From positions 1-31,608 of the forward strand of contig CAMLML010000057.1 of the NCBI GenBank assembly GCA_946481095.1: 31,608 bases of DNA, read 5' to 3'. Numbering within the stretch: position 1 is the first letter of the stretch; each line of letters opens with the position of its first letter. The notes beneath the pieces are model-generated. The model saw nothing but the letters and a program-made list of their open reading frames with translations, was not told where the DNA came from and ran no database searches. This document shows positions 23,580 to 31,608 of the stretch, piece after piece. This DNA is from an uncultured Cellvibrio sp. (GTDB lineage Bacteria; Pseudomonadota; Gammaproteobacteria; Pseudomonadales; Cellvibrionaceae). The translations under genes and the position numbers were made by a program.

Positions 23580-26026
23580 TCCGCATCAGAGATTTTATAA
23601 ACGCATGGCATTCGCTAGGCAAAGCGAAAATCTATGCGACCACAATTGTGCTGACGCTGGGCATAACGCTCGGTGCTTTGGTCGCCATGTTTAATTTGAA
23701 TTATCAGGTGTTGATTAAGCCCTTGCCTTATCCCGATCAGGATCGTTTGTATCTGTTGCGGGGCGATGCATTTACCAATGGTCAATTGGATTTGGCGAAT
23801 ATGTATCCCTATCCGGTAGCAGTGGAAGCCTACAAAAAAGCCGGTGATTATTTTGAAGAGTTTGCATTGGTCTATTTTGGAACTGATGTAGTTCGCAGTT
23901 TTACTGATACACCTTTGGTGAATACCAGTTATGTTACACCGGAGTATTTATCGCTGGTAAATGTTTCCATGACCATGGGGCGCAGTTTCACTAAAGACGA
24001 AGGATTTGAAGCACACAATCCGGTCGCTCTTATCAGTTACGAAACCTGGCAGACATTATTTAATGCACGTGCAGACGTACTCAACGAAACTATTCGATTT
24101 GGTGAAATCGAGTTTTCCATTATAGGTGTCACTGCAAAAGATTTTATTGAACCGCAATTAATGGGACCAGGGCGATTGACCCAGGTTTGGTTGCCTTGGG
24201 ATTACAATTTGGTCCCACCCAGATACAGAGGTTGGGGATATTTTAATATCAATCAATATCTGGTGGGGAAAATTCAGTCCGGGCAATCGGCATCACAGGT
24301 TGAAAAATCCATAACCAATTATTTAAACGGTAAATTTGTTGAAACAGTTGCTGGTTGGGCTTCTTTTGAAGGCAGTAGTATAGATTTCAAATTGATCAGT
24401 TTTGGCGAAATTATTTTAGGCAATAGCAAAACGGCTGTGTTTCTATTGTTTGCGGGTACTTTGGTTTTGTTGCTGATTGCTTGCGCCAATATCACCAATC
24501 TGATTTTGGCGAGAACCGCCAATCAACAGCGCAATATGGCGATTAAAGCCGTGTTGGGCGCAAGGCAATCGCATTTGTTTTACTCGTTATTGAGCGAAAA
24601 AATACTCTTGCTGTTACCGACCTTGGTGTTGTCATTGATTGTTGCCTTGAGCGCTATTGAGTTATTACAAGTTTCAACACGCAATTTGTTGCCGCGATTG
24701 GATGAATTGTATTTAACATCCACCAGTTTGCTATTCGCAGTGGTCAGTGTTTTATTCCTGGCTTTTATATTTGCGACTATTGTCAGTCGACAAATTAACT
24801 ACAACAAACTCAACTCGCTTTTGCAATCCAGTGGCAAGGGTACGGGGATTCAAATATCCGATTCTGTTCGGAAATTTTTGATCATGATGCAAGTCATGTT
24901 CACCACAATTCTGGTTTCTGCCAGCCTGCATATTTTGCAGCAGTCTATTCGCAATATTAACCAGCCCCTTGGTTTTGTTACTCAGGATCTTTATCAGGTT
25001 ATTTTAGATAGCGGCACACAGGTTAATAGGCCGGCTGCAGAGCAAAAAAATAATATGCAGGCTATACATGAACGACTGTTGGCACATCCGAAGATAAAAA
25101 ATGCCAGTGTTACCAGTGATTTTCCTATTCGCTCGGACAAAATTGTTGCCTGGTTTAGTTATTTATCGGTTGATCCCGGTTTTATAGATCAACATCAGGC
25201 ATTGCTAACATTGGTGGATGAACACTATTTGGATTTGTTAGGTGCAGACTGGTTGCAAGGTCGAAGGTTTACATTGGAGGATCGTCAAACCGAAGCCACG
25301 GTTATTATTGTCAATCAAACTTTCGCGCGTTTGTTGCAGCCCGATGCTGATGTTATGCACAAGCGATACTACTGGTTGAATAGCGACAAGCGTGAATTTC
25401 CATATGAAATTGTTGGAATCATTCGCGATTTTAATTTGCCCGGTCGCGCAGAAATTCCTCGCGTATTCGTGCCACAAACCAGTGCTCGTTCTCCAACATC
25501 ATTGTTGCTCCAGAAAAAGCCCAATCAAATTATCAGCAAAAGCGATATCAACGAGCTGATGGCAAGTGTGAATAGTCAATACAAGGTATCTGAGTTGCGC
25601 AGTATGGATCGCGCACATCAGGAACTGGTTGCCGGTGATAGTCTCTCTGCAACAATTACGTTTGTTTTATGTTTGTTGGCGCTAGGGCTTGCTGGCATAG
25701 GTATTTATGCTGTGTTGAGTTACACAGTGCAATTGCGACAATTTGAGATGGGTATTCGCATGGCGATTGGTGCTACTCCATTAAAAATACTGCTGCAAAT
25801 TTTTATGGATAATCTTAAACCCGTGATCCTGGGTTTGCTGGTCGCGGCTTTGGTGTTGATTGCATTAATGTTTTCCATAGACCAAACAAGATTAAATTTA
25901 TCGACAACTCCTTTAGGTTGGTGGTTACCGCCACTATTAATTTTAGGTTTAATCGCAGCAACATCTTTGTTGTCAGTTTGGCATTTGATTAGCAAACCAG
26001 CCAATCACATTTTACGTGGAGAATAA
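23576..26026 (+). CDS. FtsX/MacB-type ABC permease with duplicated domains (copy 1)
   Basis: The 816-residue protein has one membrane helix at about 21-43, a MacB-like periplasmic domain (about 50-275), an FtsX three-helix block (about 285-400), a second start helix (about 425-445), a second periplasmic domain (about 455-680) and a second FtsX block (about 685-800). The first FtsX block shows NLILARTANQQRNMAIKAVL; the last shows GIGIYAVLSYTVQLRQFEMG with IRMAIGA. Two FtsX modules in one chain of about 800 residues is the arrangement of the ADOP-type permeases. It starts with GTG, overlapping the ATPase stop. It pairs with the next gene and the ATPase, probably moving a substrate from the periplasm or inner membrane outward. 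The substrate is unknown. Confidence 0.9.
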   Translation: MIRIRDFINAWHSLGKAKIYATTIVLTLGITLGALVAMFNLNYQVLIKPLPYPDQDRLYLLRGDAFTNGQLDLANMYPYPVAVEAYKKAGDYFEEFALVYFGTDVVRSFTDTPLVNTSYVTPEYLSLVNVSMTMGRSFTKDEGFEAHNPVALISYETWQTLFNARADVLNETIRFGEIEFSIIGVTAKDFIEPQLMGPGRLTQVWLPWDYNLVPPRYRGWGYFNINQYLVGKIQSGQSASQVEKSITNYLNGKFVETVAGWASFEGSSIDFKLISFGEIILGNSKTAVFLLFAGTLVLLLIACANITNLILARTANQQRNMAIKAVLGARQSHLFYSLLSEKILLLLPTLVLSLIVALSAIELLQVSTRNLLPRLDELYLTSTSLLFAVVSVLFLAFIFATIVSRQINYNKLNSLLQSSGKGTGIQISDSVRKFLIMMQVMFTTILVSASLHILQQSIRNINQPLGFVTQDLYQVILDSGTQVNRPAAEQKNNMQAIHERLLAHPKIKNASVTSDFPIRSDKIVAWFSYLSVDPGFIDQHQALLTLVDEHYLDLLGADWLQGRRFTLEDRQTEATVIIVNQTFARLLQPDADVMHKRYYWLNSDKREFPYEIVGIIRDFNLPGRAEIPRVFVPQTSARSPTSLLLQKKPNQIISKSDINELMASVNSQYKVSELRSMDRAHQELVAGDSLSATITFVLCLLALGLAGIGIYAVLSYTVQLRQFEMGIRMAIGATPLKILLQIFMDNLKPVILGLLVAALVLIALMFSIDQTRLNLSTTPLGWWLPPLLILGLIAATSLLSVWHLISKPANHILRGE

Positions 26027-26028
26027 TA

Positions 26029-28470
26029 GTGACCCTTCAGGATTTTAAAACGGCCTTTCATTCTTTATCCAAAGCCAAGGGATATGTTTTTACTATTGTG
26101 TTGACCCTGGGTATTACTCTGGGCGCTCTGGTGGCCTTGTTTAATTTAAATTATCAATTGTTGGCAGCGCCTTTGCCTTATCCGGATGCCGATCGTTTGG
26201 TGGTATTAGAATCCCAGCAATTTGAAAAAGGTAAACCAACGAATATTTCTGCTTCACCCTATCCTCTGGTGATCGAAACCTATAAACAGAAAGACGAATA
26301 TTTTTCACAGAAAGCCATTTTGTCTTACACCAATTCCATTGAACGCCGTTGGCCCGGCAGCCCTGTGTTGACCACTATTTCCACTACACCGGATTTTTTT
26401 AACATGCTGGATGCACCTATGGCCAAGGGCCGTAGATTTAGTGCAGAAGAAGATCTCGATAGCATGATGCCGGTGGCAATTATAAGTCATGAGGCGTGGC
26501 AACAATATTTTCAAATGGATTCTGATGTTATAGGCAAAACACTCAACATAATGGAAATTGATTTTAAAATTATTGGCGTATTGGCTGAAGGTTTTGTCGA
26601 ACCGGAATTGCTGCATAGAGGCTGGAAAACAGACGTCTGGCTGCCTATGGATTACGATGACGTTGTGGGAGAGTTAAGAAAGAATTGGCGAGTTAGTCCG
26701 CGTAGAACTTTTATTGCAGGCAAACTGGAAAGTGGTGTTGTCAGGAAATTAGCTGAGCATCAAATTAATCACCAATCAGCACAGCGCTTCAAGGAACAGA
26801 TGCAAGCCATTAACGAAAACCCTGATGTGGAATTGTCAGTTTCACTGGTACCTTTTGCAGAGGCTATAAAAGGCGATTCATCTAAACAAAGTTTAATGAT
26901 GCTGGCTGGTGTATTGGTTTTATTGTTGATATCTGCAGCTAACATTATCAATCTTGTACTTGCACGAGCCAGCCAACAACAGCGCACCATGGCAATACAG
27001 TTAGCACTGGGTGCTCAAAAACAACATTTATTTAATGCAGTATTAGCAGAATTAATTTGGTTAATGTCAGGTGCGACACTGTTATCACTAATCGTTGCTG
27101 CAATTTTATTGAAGGTAATTGTTATTACAGCCGATGGTCTGTTTCCCCGTTTGCATGAATTGCAAATCAATTTGCTGACAGTTTTATTTGCCGCACTGGT
27201 TTCATTGATTCTCGCAGTACTATTTGCATGGTTGGTGAGTCGGCAAATTGATATGCGAAGATTAAATGGTCTATTGCAAACCAGTGGTAAAGGAGTAGGT
27301 TTGCAAATTTCTACATCAGTAAGACATTTGTTGATATTTATTCAAATTGCCTTAACCGGAGTTTTATTAACAGCCAGCATGCATTTGTTTATACAAGGTG
27401 CGCAGCAGTTGACTCAGGATCTTGGTTATCGCACACACAATCATTACCAAACACGGCTGAGCATTGCCACTTTTTGGTCAAGCACTAGTTTTGAGCAGCG
27501 TAGAGCCTATTTTGAAGCCGTAGTAGAAGAATTACGTCAGGATCCAAAAATAGAAATGGTTGGGCTTTCTGCAGGTTCTCCATTGCCTTATCGAAACGCT
27601 TTTCGAAATTGGGTTTTGCAACCAGGTGCCGATAATAAAATACTCGTCGGTGATACCTGGTCTAACAGTAGCTATTTAAACATGTTGGAAATCCCGCTGG
27701 TTTCTGGTCGTTATTTTACGGATGCTGAAGAGCGGGCAGGTGGTAACAAACTGGTAATCAATGAAACCTTTGCGAAATTGATTGATGCAAAGCTAGATGT
27801 GATAGGAAAAATTATTTACCTTGATGGCGATTCGCGCGCTTATGAAATAGTGGGGGTAGTGCGTGACCTGCAAATTCCTGCGGGGCAAAAAATGGCGATA
27901 GAGCCCGCTCGCGCGTTTCGATCCAATATACAAGATGATATCGAAGTGTTAATTCGCGTAAAACCAGGGCAGTCATTAACTGCGGTAGATGTTAATCGTC
28001 ACGCAGCAAAAGTAAATCCGGAAATGAAAGCCTTTTATTTTGAAACTACAGATGAGGCGATATCAAAATTTACAAATGCCCAAAAAACTATCACAGGTTT
28101 AACTGCCGGCTTATCAATTCTTGTATTGCTACTGGCCGCCATTGGTATTTATGGCATAGTGAATTACGGCGTGCAATCGCGGCGGTTTGAATTGGCAGTG
28201 CGCATCGCAATAGGTGCCAAACCCTCAACTGTATTTGCGCAGGTATTTAAAGATCAGCTTGTTCCTTTAGTCGCCGGGCTTTTAGCCGCCGTTTTTTTAG
28301 TCATGTTTTTTTGGTGGTTATTGCAAACAAACGGCGTTTATTTCAACTTGACTATTGTTGGTTGGTTGTTGCCTTTCATATTGATACTGACAATTGCTGC
28401 CATACCAGTTTATTGGTCCACCCGTGTCATAGTTCAGCAACAAGTTAGTGCACTCTTAAGAAGTGTTTGA
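26029..28470 (+). CDS. FtsX/MacB-type ABC permease with duplicated domains (copy 2)
   Basis: The 813-residue paralogue of the preceding permease has the same order of domains. The N-terminal helix region is strongly conserved between the two (YVFTIVLTLGITLGALVALF against YATTIVLTLGITLGALVAMF), as are the PLPYPDxDRL segment, SRQI-x5-LN-x-LLQ-[ST]SGKG, and GIGIY/AIGIY-x-V/I-NYG. The periplasmic parts have diverged much more, suggesting a heterodimer with different faces. The start is GTG at 26029, two bases after the previous stop, with GGAGAA upstream. It is the last gene of the efflux operon; cobQ begins 38 bases later. Confidence 0.9.
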   Translation: MTLQDFKTAFHSLSKAKGYVFTIVLTLGITLGALVALFNLNYQLLAAPLPYPDADRLVVLESQQFEKGKPTNISASPYPLVIETYKQKDEYFSQKAILSYTNSIERRWPGSPVLTTISTTPDFFNMLDAPMAKGRRFSAEEDLDSMMPVAIISHEAWQQYFQMDSDVIGKTLNIMEIDFKIIGVLAEGFVEPELLHRGWKTDVWLPMDYDDVVGELRKNWRVSPRRTFIAGKLESGVVRKLAEHQINHQSAQRFKEQMQAINENPDVELSVSLVPFAEAIKGDSSKQSLMMLAGVLVLLLISAANIINLVLARASQQQRTMAIQLALGAQKQHLFNAVLAELIWLMSGATLLSLIVAAILLKVIVITADGLFPRLHELQINLLTVLFAALVSLILAVLFAWLVSRQIDMRRLNGLLQTSGKGVGLQISTSVRHLLIFIQIALTGVLLTASMHLFIQGAQQLTQDLGYRTHNHYQTRLSIATFWSSTSFEQRRAYFEAVVEELRQDPKIEMVGLSAGSPLPYRNAFRNWVLQPGADNKILVGDTWSNSSYLNMLEIPLVSGRYFTDAEERAGGNKLVINETFAKLIDAKLDVIGKIIYLDGDSRAYEIVGVVRDLQIPAGQKMAIEPARAFRSNIQDDIEVLIRVKPGQSLTAVDVNRHAAKVNPEMKAFYFETTDEAISKFTNAQKTITGLTAGLSILVLLLAAIGIYGIVNYGVQSRRFELAVRIAIGAKPSTVFAQVFKDQLVPLVAGLLAAVFLVMFFWWLLQTNGVYFNLTIVGWLLPFILILTIAAIPVYWSTRVIVQQQVSALLRSV

Positions 28471-28508
28471 TGAGTAGCCGTAAAATTTTATCCAAGGTTT
28501 AGTGTTCC

Positions 28509-29963
28509 ATGAAAACTCTTATGATCCAGGGCACCACATCTGATGCAGGCAAATCAACTCTGGTTGCAGCTTTATGCAGAATTTTAAAAAATCGTGGTGT
28601 ATCTGTAGTGCCGTTTAAACCGCAAAATATGGCATTGAATTCGGCGGTTACCATTGATGGTGGTGAAATAGGGCGCGCGCAGGCGTTGCAAGCACAGGCA
28701 GCAGGTTTATTGCCGCATACTGATATGAATCCGATTTTAATTAAGCCGACCAGTGATACACGCGCGCAAATTATTGTGCAGGGGCGGGTAATTACTGACA
28801 TGGATGCAAGGGTTTATCACGATTACAAAACAACTGCGATGCATTATGTTTTGGATTCCTATCACAGATTACAACAGCAATATGATGTGATTCTGGTTGA
28901 GGGCGCTGGCAGTCCCGCGGAAATAAATTTGCGCGATCGCGATATTGCCAATATGGGATTTGCAGAAAAAGTCGATTGTCCGGTAATTATTATTGCGGAT
29001 ATTGATAAGGGTGGTGTGTTTGCACATTTGGTTGGAACCCTGGAATTGCTGAGTGAATCAGAGCGTAACAGGGTAGTGGGTTTTGTGATTAATCGATTTC
29101 GTGGCGATATGAGTTTGTTGCAATCAGGATTGGATTGGCTGGAACATAAAACCGGTAAGCCGGTGTTGGCTGTAATTCCCTATTTGCAAGGTTTGTATCT
29201 TGATGCGGAAGATGCATTAACCATTAATAATCAAAAAACAACAGCAACTTTTCGCGTTGCTGTTTTGGCTTTACCGCGCATTTCCAATCACACTGATTTT
29301 GATCCACTGCGTTTGCATCCACAGATTGATTTTCAATGGGTTGGCCCCAATCAACCAATTCCTGCCTGTGATTTATTAATTATTCCCGGCAGTAAAAATA
29401 CGCGTGAAGATCTGGCATTTTTGCGCGCTCAATCCTGGGACAATGGAATACAAAAACATTTGCGTTATGGCGGAAAATTAATAGGGATTTGCGGTGGATT
29501 TCAAATGATGGGTGAGTTTATTGACGATCCATCGGGCCTTGAATCTTCACCTGGGTCTTCTGCCGGGTTGGGATATTTTTCATTGCAAACAACTCTTCTA
29601 CCCGAAAAAATCTTGCAACAACGTTATGGATTTTTGTGGGATAAACAAAGTTCTATTCAGGCTTATGAAATTCATACGGGTATCAGCCATGGTGACGCGC
29701 TTAAACGTCCAGCAGCCTATTTAACTATTGATGATCAATTCGTACCTGAAGGTGCTATGAGCGAAGATGAATCGATTTTGGGCACTTATCTGCATGGAAT
29801 CTTTGATCATCCTGATGGATTAAATAGCTTGTTGAAATGGGCCGGATTCTCTGACCGCTACCGGTTTGACATAGGGATTGAGCGGGAAAGTTCGCTTGAT
29901 CGCTTGGCCGAAGCTACCCAATCCGCTTTTTCTGCAGATTTCTTATCAAAAATTGGCGGCTAA
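28509..29963 (+). CDS. cobQ: Cobyric acid synthase CobQ
   Basis: The 484-residue glutamine-dependent ATPase amidates four carboxyl side chains of adenosylcobyrinic acid a,c-diamide. The N-terminal P-loop domain has [10 protein letters not shown] at 8-17, [20 protein letters not shown] and [20 protein letters not shown]. The C-terminal class I-type amidotransferase domain has C328 in [10 protein letters not shown] and H429 in [12 protein letters not shown]. Length is normal for the family. No other cobalamin gene and no cobalamin riboswitch is visible in the 38-base gap before it, so it may be transcribed from upstream or be one piece of a dispersed pathway or salvage route. Only a weak AAGG ten bases upstream serves as a ribosome site. 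Confidence 0.95.
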   Translation: MKTLMIQGTTSDAGKSTLVAALCRILKNRGVSVVPFKPQNMALNSAVTIDGGEIGRAQALQAQAAGLLPHTDMNPILIKPTSDTRAQIIVQGRVITDMDARVYHDYKTTAMHYVLDSYHRLQQQYDVILVEGAGSPAEINLRDRDIANMGFAEKVDCPVIIIADIDKGGVFAHLVGTLELLSESERNRVVGFVINRFRGDMSLLQSGLDWLEHKTGKPVLAVIPYLQGLYLDAEDALTINNQKTTATFRVAVLALPRISNHTDFDPLRLHPQIDFQWVGPNQPIPACDLLIIPGSKNTREDLAFLRAQSWDNGIQKHLRYGGKLIGICGGFQMMGEFIDDPSGLESSPGSSAGLGYFSLQTTLLPEKILQQRYGFLWDKQSSIQAYEIHTGISHGDALKRPAAYLTIDDQFVPEGAMSEDESILGTYLHGIFDHPDGLNSLLKWAGFSDRYRFDIGIERESSLDRLAEATQSAFSADFLSKIGG

Positions 29964-30063
29964 TAAGTGTCGTCCAGCCTGTTAAATGCCGTCCGGACAA
30001 GCTGGCGGTAACACTTTTGGGTTGGCCATTTGTGTCGTTTTTACACCCTTGCTTATGTTTAGT

Positions 30064-30073
30064 TAAACGTTTA
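30064..30073. promoter_or_regulatory. LacI/GalR-family-like operator upstream of the galactanase
   Basis: TAAACGTTTA is a perfect ten-base palindrome with the central CG typical of LacI-family operators; G and C two bases outside extend the symmetry. It lies just upstream of the candidate -35 element, and it fits control of galactan use. Confidence 0.5.
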
Positions 30074-30083
30074 CCTATTTGCC

Positions 30084-30112
30084 TTGCGATGCTGAAACTT
30101 ATGTCATATAAA
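30084..30112 (+). promoter_or_regulatory. Candidate sigma-70 promoter for the GH53 gene
   Basis: TTGCGA at 30084-30089 and TATAAA at 30107-30112 are exactly 17 bases apart. A transcript from here would have a leader of about 125 bases. The leader contains two AAAGCTT repeats at about 30173-30203, of unknown meaning. Confidence 0.55.
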
Positions 30113-30243
30113 TAAGACTGGAGCTGTCAGGCATTGATGCCAATAACCTGAATGGGGGTTAATTCATTCAATAAAGCTTATGCTACCTTTCAAAAAAAGC
30201 TTTAATTAACAGACAGTTAGATGATAACAATAAGGTGACAAAC

Positions 30244-31248
30244 ATGAAATTTTCGAAAATCGCATTATCACTTATTACCCTTGGAGGTTTGTTACTGTCC
30301 TCCCCGGGTTCTTTTGCCCAGGTTAAGGGAGCAGATGTCAGTTGGACGTCTGAAATTGAGGCTAATGGTTTGGCTTATTACAACCGCAGTGGCGTAAAAA
30401 AAGACATATTTGCCATTATGAAAGAACAGGGTATGACAGCCGTACGCTTGCGTGTTTGGGTGAATCCTGCTGATGGTTGGTATAACGGCACTCAGGATGT
30501 TGTTGCCAAAGCCAAACGTGCCAAGGCTGCCGGATTGAGTGTGATGGTGGATTTCCATTACAGCGATAGTTGGGCAGATCCGGGTCAACAAACCAAACCG
30601 GCAGCCTGGAGAAATTACAGTTTTAACCAGCTGATGGATGCTGTGTGGAATTCGACGGTTTACACCTTGCAAGCATTGAAAGACGCAGGTGTAACGCCAA
30701 AATGGGTGCAGGTGGGGAATGAAACCAGCAATGGTATGTTGTGGAATGATGGTATGGCATCGGTCAACATGAAAAATTATGCATGGCTGACCAACACCGG
30801 TTACAACGCGACAAAGAGCGTTTTCTCCAGTGCAAAAGTCATAGTGCATGTGGCCAACTGTTATAGAAATGCTGATGCTCGTTGGTTATTTGATGGTTTG
30901 GTTGCTAATGGCGCAAAATTTGATGTGTTAGGTTTTTCAAATTATCCAACACATGTTTCAGGTTCAACCTGGCAAACCGTCAATTCACAATGCCTGTGGA
31001 ATTTAAATGATATGGTGAGCCGTTATGGCAAAGAGGTGATGATTACCGAGATAGGTGTGCCTTGGGATCACGCATCAGCGAAAACAATAGTGGCTGACAT
31101 GATCACTAAACTGAAATCTGTTTCCGGTGGAAAAGGTACGGGTATTTTCTATTGGGAGCCACAAGCCAGGCCGGGTTGGAAAGGTTATACATTGGGTGCA
31201 ATGGATAACAATGGTAAAGCAACAGCTGTATGGGATGCATTTAAATAG
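30244..31248 (+). CDS. GH53 arabinogalactan endo-beta-1,4-galactanase
   Basis: The 334-residue secreted enzyme has a signal peptide (1-26, SFA-Q) and a single GH53 TIM-barrel domain. Family marks are KGADVSWTSEIEANG, MTAVRLRVWVNP, MVDFHYSDSWADPG-x-Q-x-KPAAW, the acid/base E160 in WVQVGNETSNGMLW, and the nucleophile E269 in VMITEIGVPW. It hydrolyses beta-1,4-galactan side chains of pectin (type I arabinogalactan) outside the cytoplasm. No carbohydrate-binding module or linker is present. ATG 30244 is chosen over GTG 30235 because AAGGTG lies six bases before the ATG. The gene stands alone with its own promoter, a candidate LacI-type operator and a terminator. A related galactanase is known from Cellvibrio japonicus, which supports the taxonomic inference. 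Confidence 0.95.
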   Translation: MKFSKIALSLITLGGLLLSSPGSFAQVKGADVSWTSEIEANGLAYYNRSGVKKDIFAIMKEQGMTAVRLRVWVNPADGWYNGTQDVVAKAKRAKAAGLSVMVDFHYSDSWADPGQQTKPAAWRNYSFNQLMDAVWNSTVYTLQALKDAGVTPKWVQVGNETSNGMLWNDGMASVNMKNYAWLTNTGYNATKSVFSSAKVIVHVANCYRNADARWLFDGLVANGAKFDVLGFSNYPTHVSGSTWQTVNSQCLWNLNDMVSRYGKEVMITEIGVPWDHASAKTIVADMITKLKSVSGGKGTGIFYWEPQARPGWKGYTLGAMDNNGKATAVWDAFK

Positions 31249-31281
31249 TGTTTTTATAGTTCGACAACAACTCCCTTCTTG

Positions 31282-31316
31282 AAGGCCATTTTATTCAAAT
31301 AAAATGGCCTTTTTTA
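31282..31316 (+). terminator. Rho-independent terminator after the GH53 gene
   Basis: AAGGCCATTTTA (31282-31293) and TAAAATGGCCTT (31300-31311) form a perfect 12-bp stem with a six-base loop and a following T run. Confidence 0.93.
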
Positions 31317-31608
31317 TTTTATTCGCTACATCATGTTAAGACTTTTTCAATAAGGAAAATTAGATAAATTGGATTCTTCAAAAAAATCTAAAAAATCGCT
31401 ACGGTGTATTTTCTTGGAGACTTTTGCACGAATCTATTTTTGTTTATTTTCACTTCGTCATTCCCGCGAAGGTAGGGAATCCAGTCTTTGATTTCATTGA
31501 AAATTTGTAAATTCCGGATTCCCTGCCTTCACAGGAATGATGATGAATTTTGATTCATGCAAAAATATCTCTTAATTTATCAACTGATAGTTTTTTTGGT
31601 GGTTGCAT
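31317..31608. other. Gene-free AT-rich tail of the window
   Basis: No open frame with a credible start and ribosome site is visible on either strand. The stretch is AT-rich and holds only inverted-repeat element D. Confidence 0.6.
31456..31543. repeat. Inverted-repeat element D (CGTCATTCCCGCGAAGG type)
   Basis: The left arm CGTCATTCCCGCGAAGGTAG (continuing GGAATCC) and right arm GGATTCCCTGCCTTCACAGG (continuing AATGATGA) are imperfect inverted repeats with three or four mismatches. The ATTCCC-N8-GGGAAT core is a widespread proteobacterial intergenic repeat type, similar in form to Neisseria dRS3. Confidence 0.85.

Noticed and set aside
23576..28470. The two large permeases as a recent tandem duplication
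   Set aside because: Similarity is confined mainly to helices and FtsX blocks, and the periplasmic domains have diverged widely, so the duplication is old.
28471..28508. Cobalamin riboswitch before cobQ
   Set aside because: The gap is only 38 bases, too short for the aptamer, and shows no B12-box sequence.
30292..30849. A minus-strand 185-codon open frame opposite the galactanase
   Set aside because: The opposite strand encodes a complete GH53 enzyme with both catalytic glutamates; the antisense frame is cysteine/histidine-rich noise.

Overview
The window looks like chromosomal DNA of an AT-leaning gammaproteobacterium, most likely a Cellvibrio-type (Cellvibrionaceae) plant-polysaccharide degrader. 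The signs are a secreted GH53 galactanase, a minCDE operon, an LptFG pair, an MFS-PlsC-AMP-ligase fusion, and a high density of REP/REPIN-like intergenic palindromes. The taxonomic call is inference from gene content; I cannot run a search.

Layout. 1-5180 (minus strand): the 5' part of an AT-rich secreted protein cut by the window edge, a three-domain lysophospholipid transporter/acyltransferase/acyl-ACP ligase fusion (LplT-Aas type), and a TPM-domain (YgcG-like) membrane protein with a cysteine-rich C-terminal region. 5385-7763 (plus): a compact probable operon of a secreted repeat protein, an ECF-like sigma factor, a single-pass anti-sigma-like protein (DUF3619 type), a small acidic exported protein and a DUF3106 charged-repeat protein. 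7918-8793: an outer-membrane barrel-like protein. 8895-11046: lptF-lptG (LPS export permeases), closed by a clear terminator. 11137-12672 (minus): a DUF3300 lipoprotein. 12802-14728: minC-minD-minE, with a REP half-element between minC and minD. 14933-17221: a HerA-like ATPase (YjgR/DUF853) and an endonuclease/exonuclease/phosphatase-fold enzyme.

17366-28470 is the most system-like part. It holds a sigma-54-dependent response regulator, its histidine kinase, a candidate sigma-54 promoter with a 20-bp-spaced tandem upstream repeat, a MacA/HlyD-type adaptor, a membrane protein with a DUF4405-like two-histidine segment, a MacB-type ABC ATPase, and two paralogous ~815-residue permeases with duplicated FtsX/MacB architecture. 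The two-component pair probably switches on the efflux/ABC genes through sigma-54. The cytochrome-like gene is bracketed by two copies of the same ~86-bp inverted repeat, which suggests it is an insertion into the module or that the repeats set expression ratios there.

28509-29963 is cobQ (cobyric acid synthase) and 30244-31248 is a GH53 endo-galactanase with its own sigma-70 promoter, a LacI-family-like operator and a strong terminator. Nine inverted-repeat elements of at least four families punctuate the window. One supplies the stop codon of the sigma factor and two share a conserved loop, which points to mobile REPIN/MITE-like units. No rRNA, tRNA, CRISPR array, transposase or integrase was seen.
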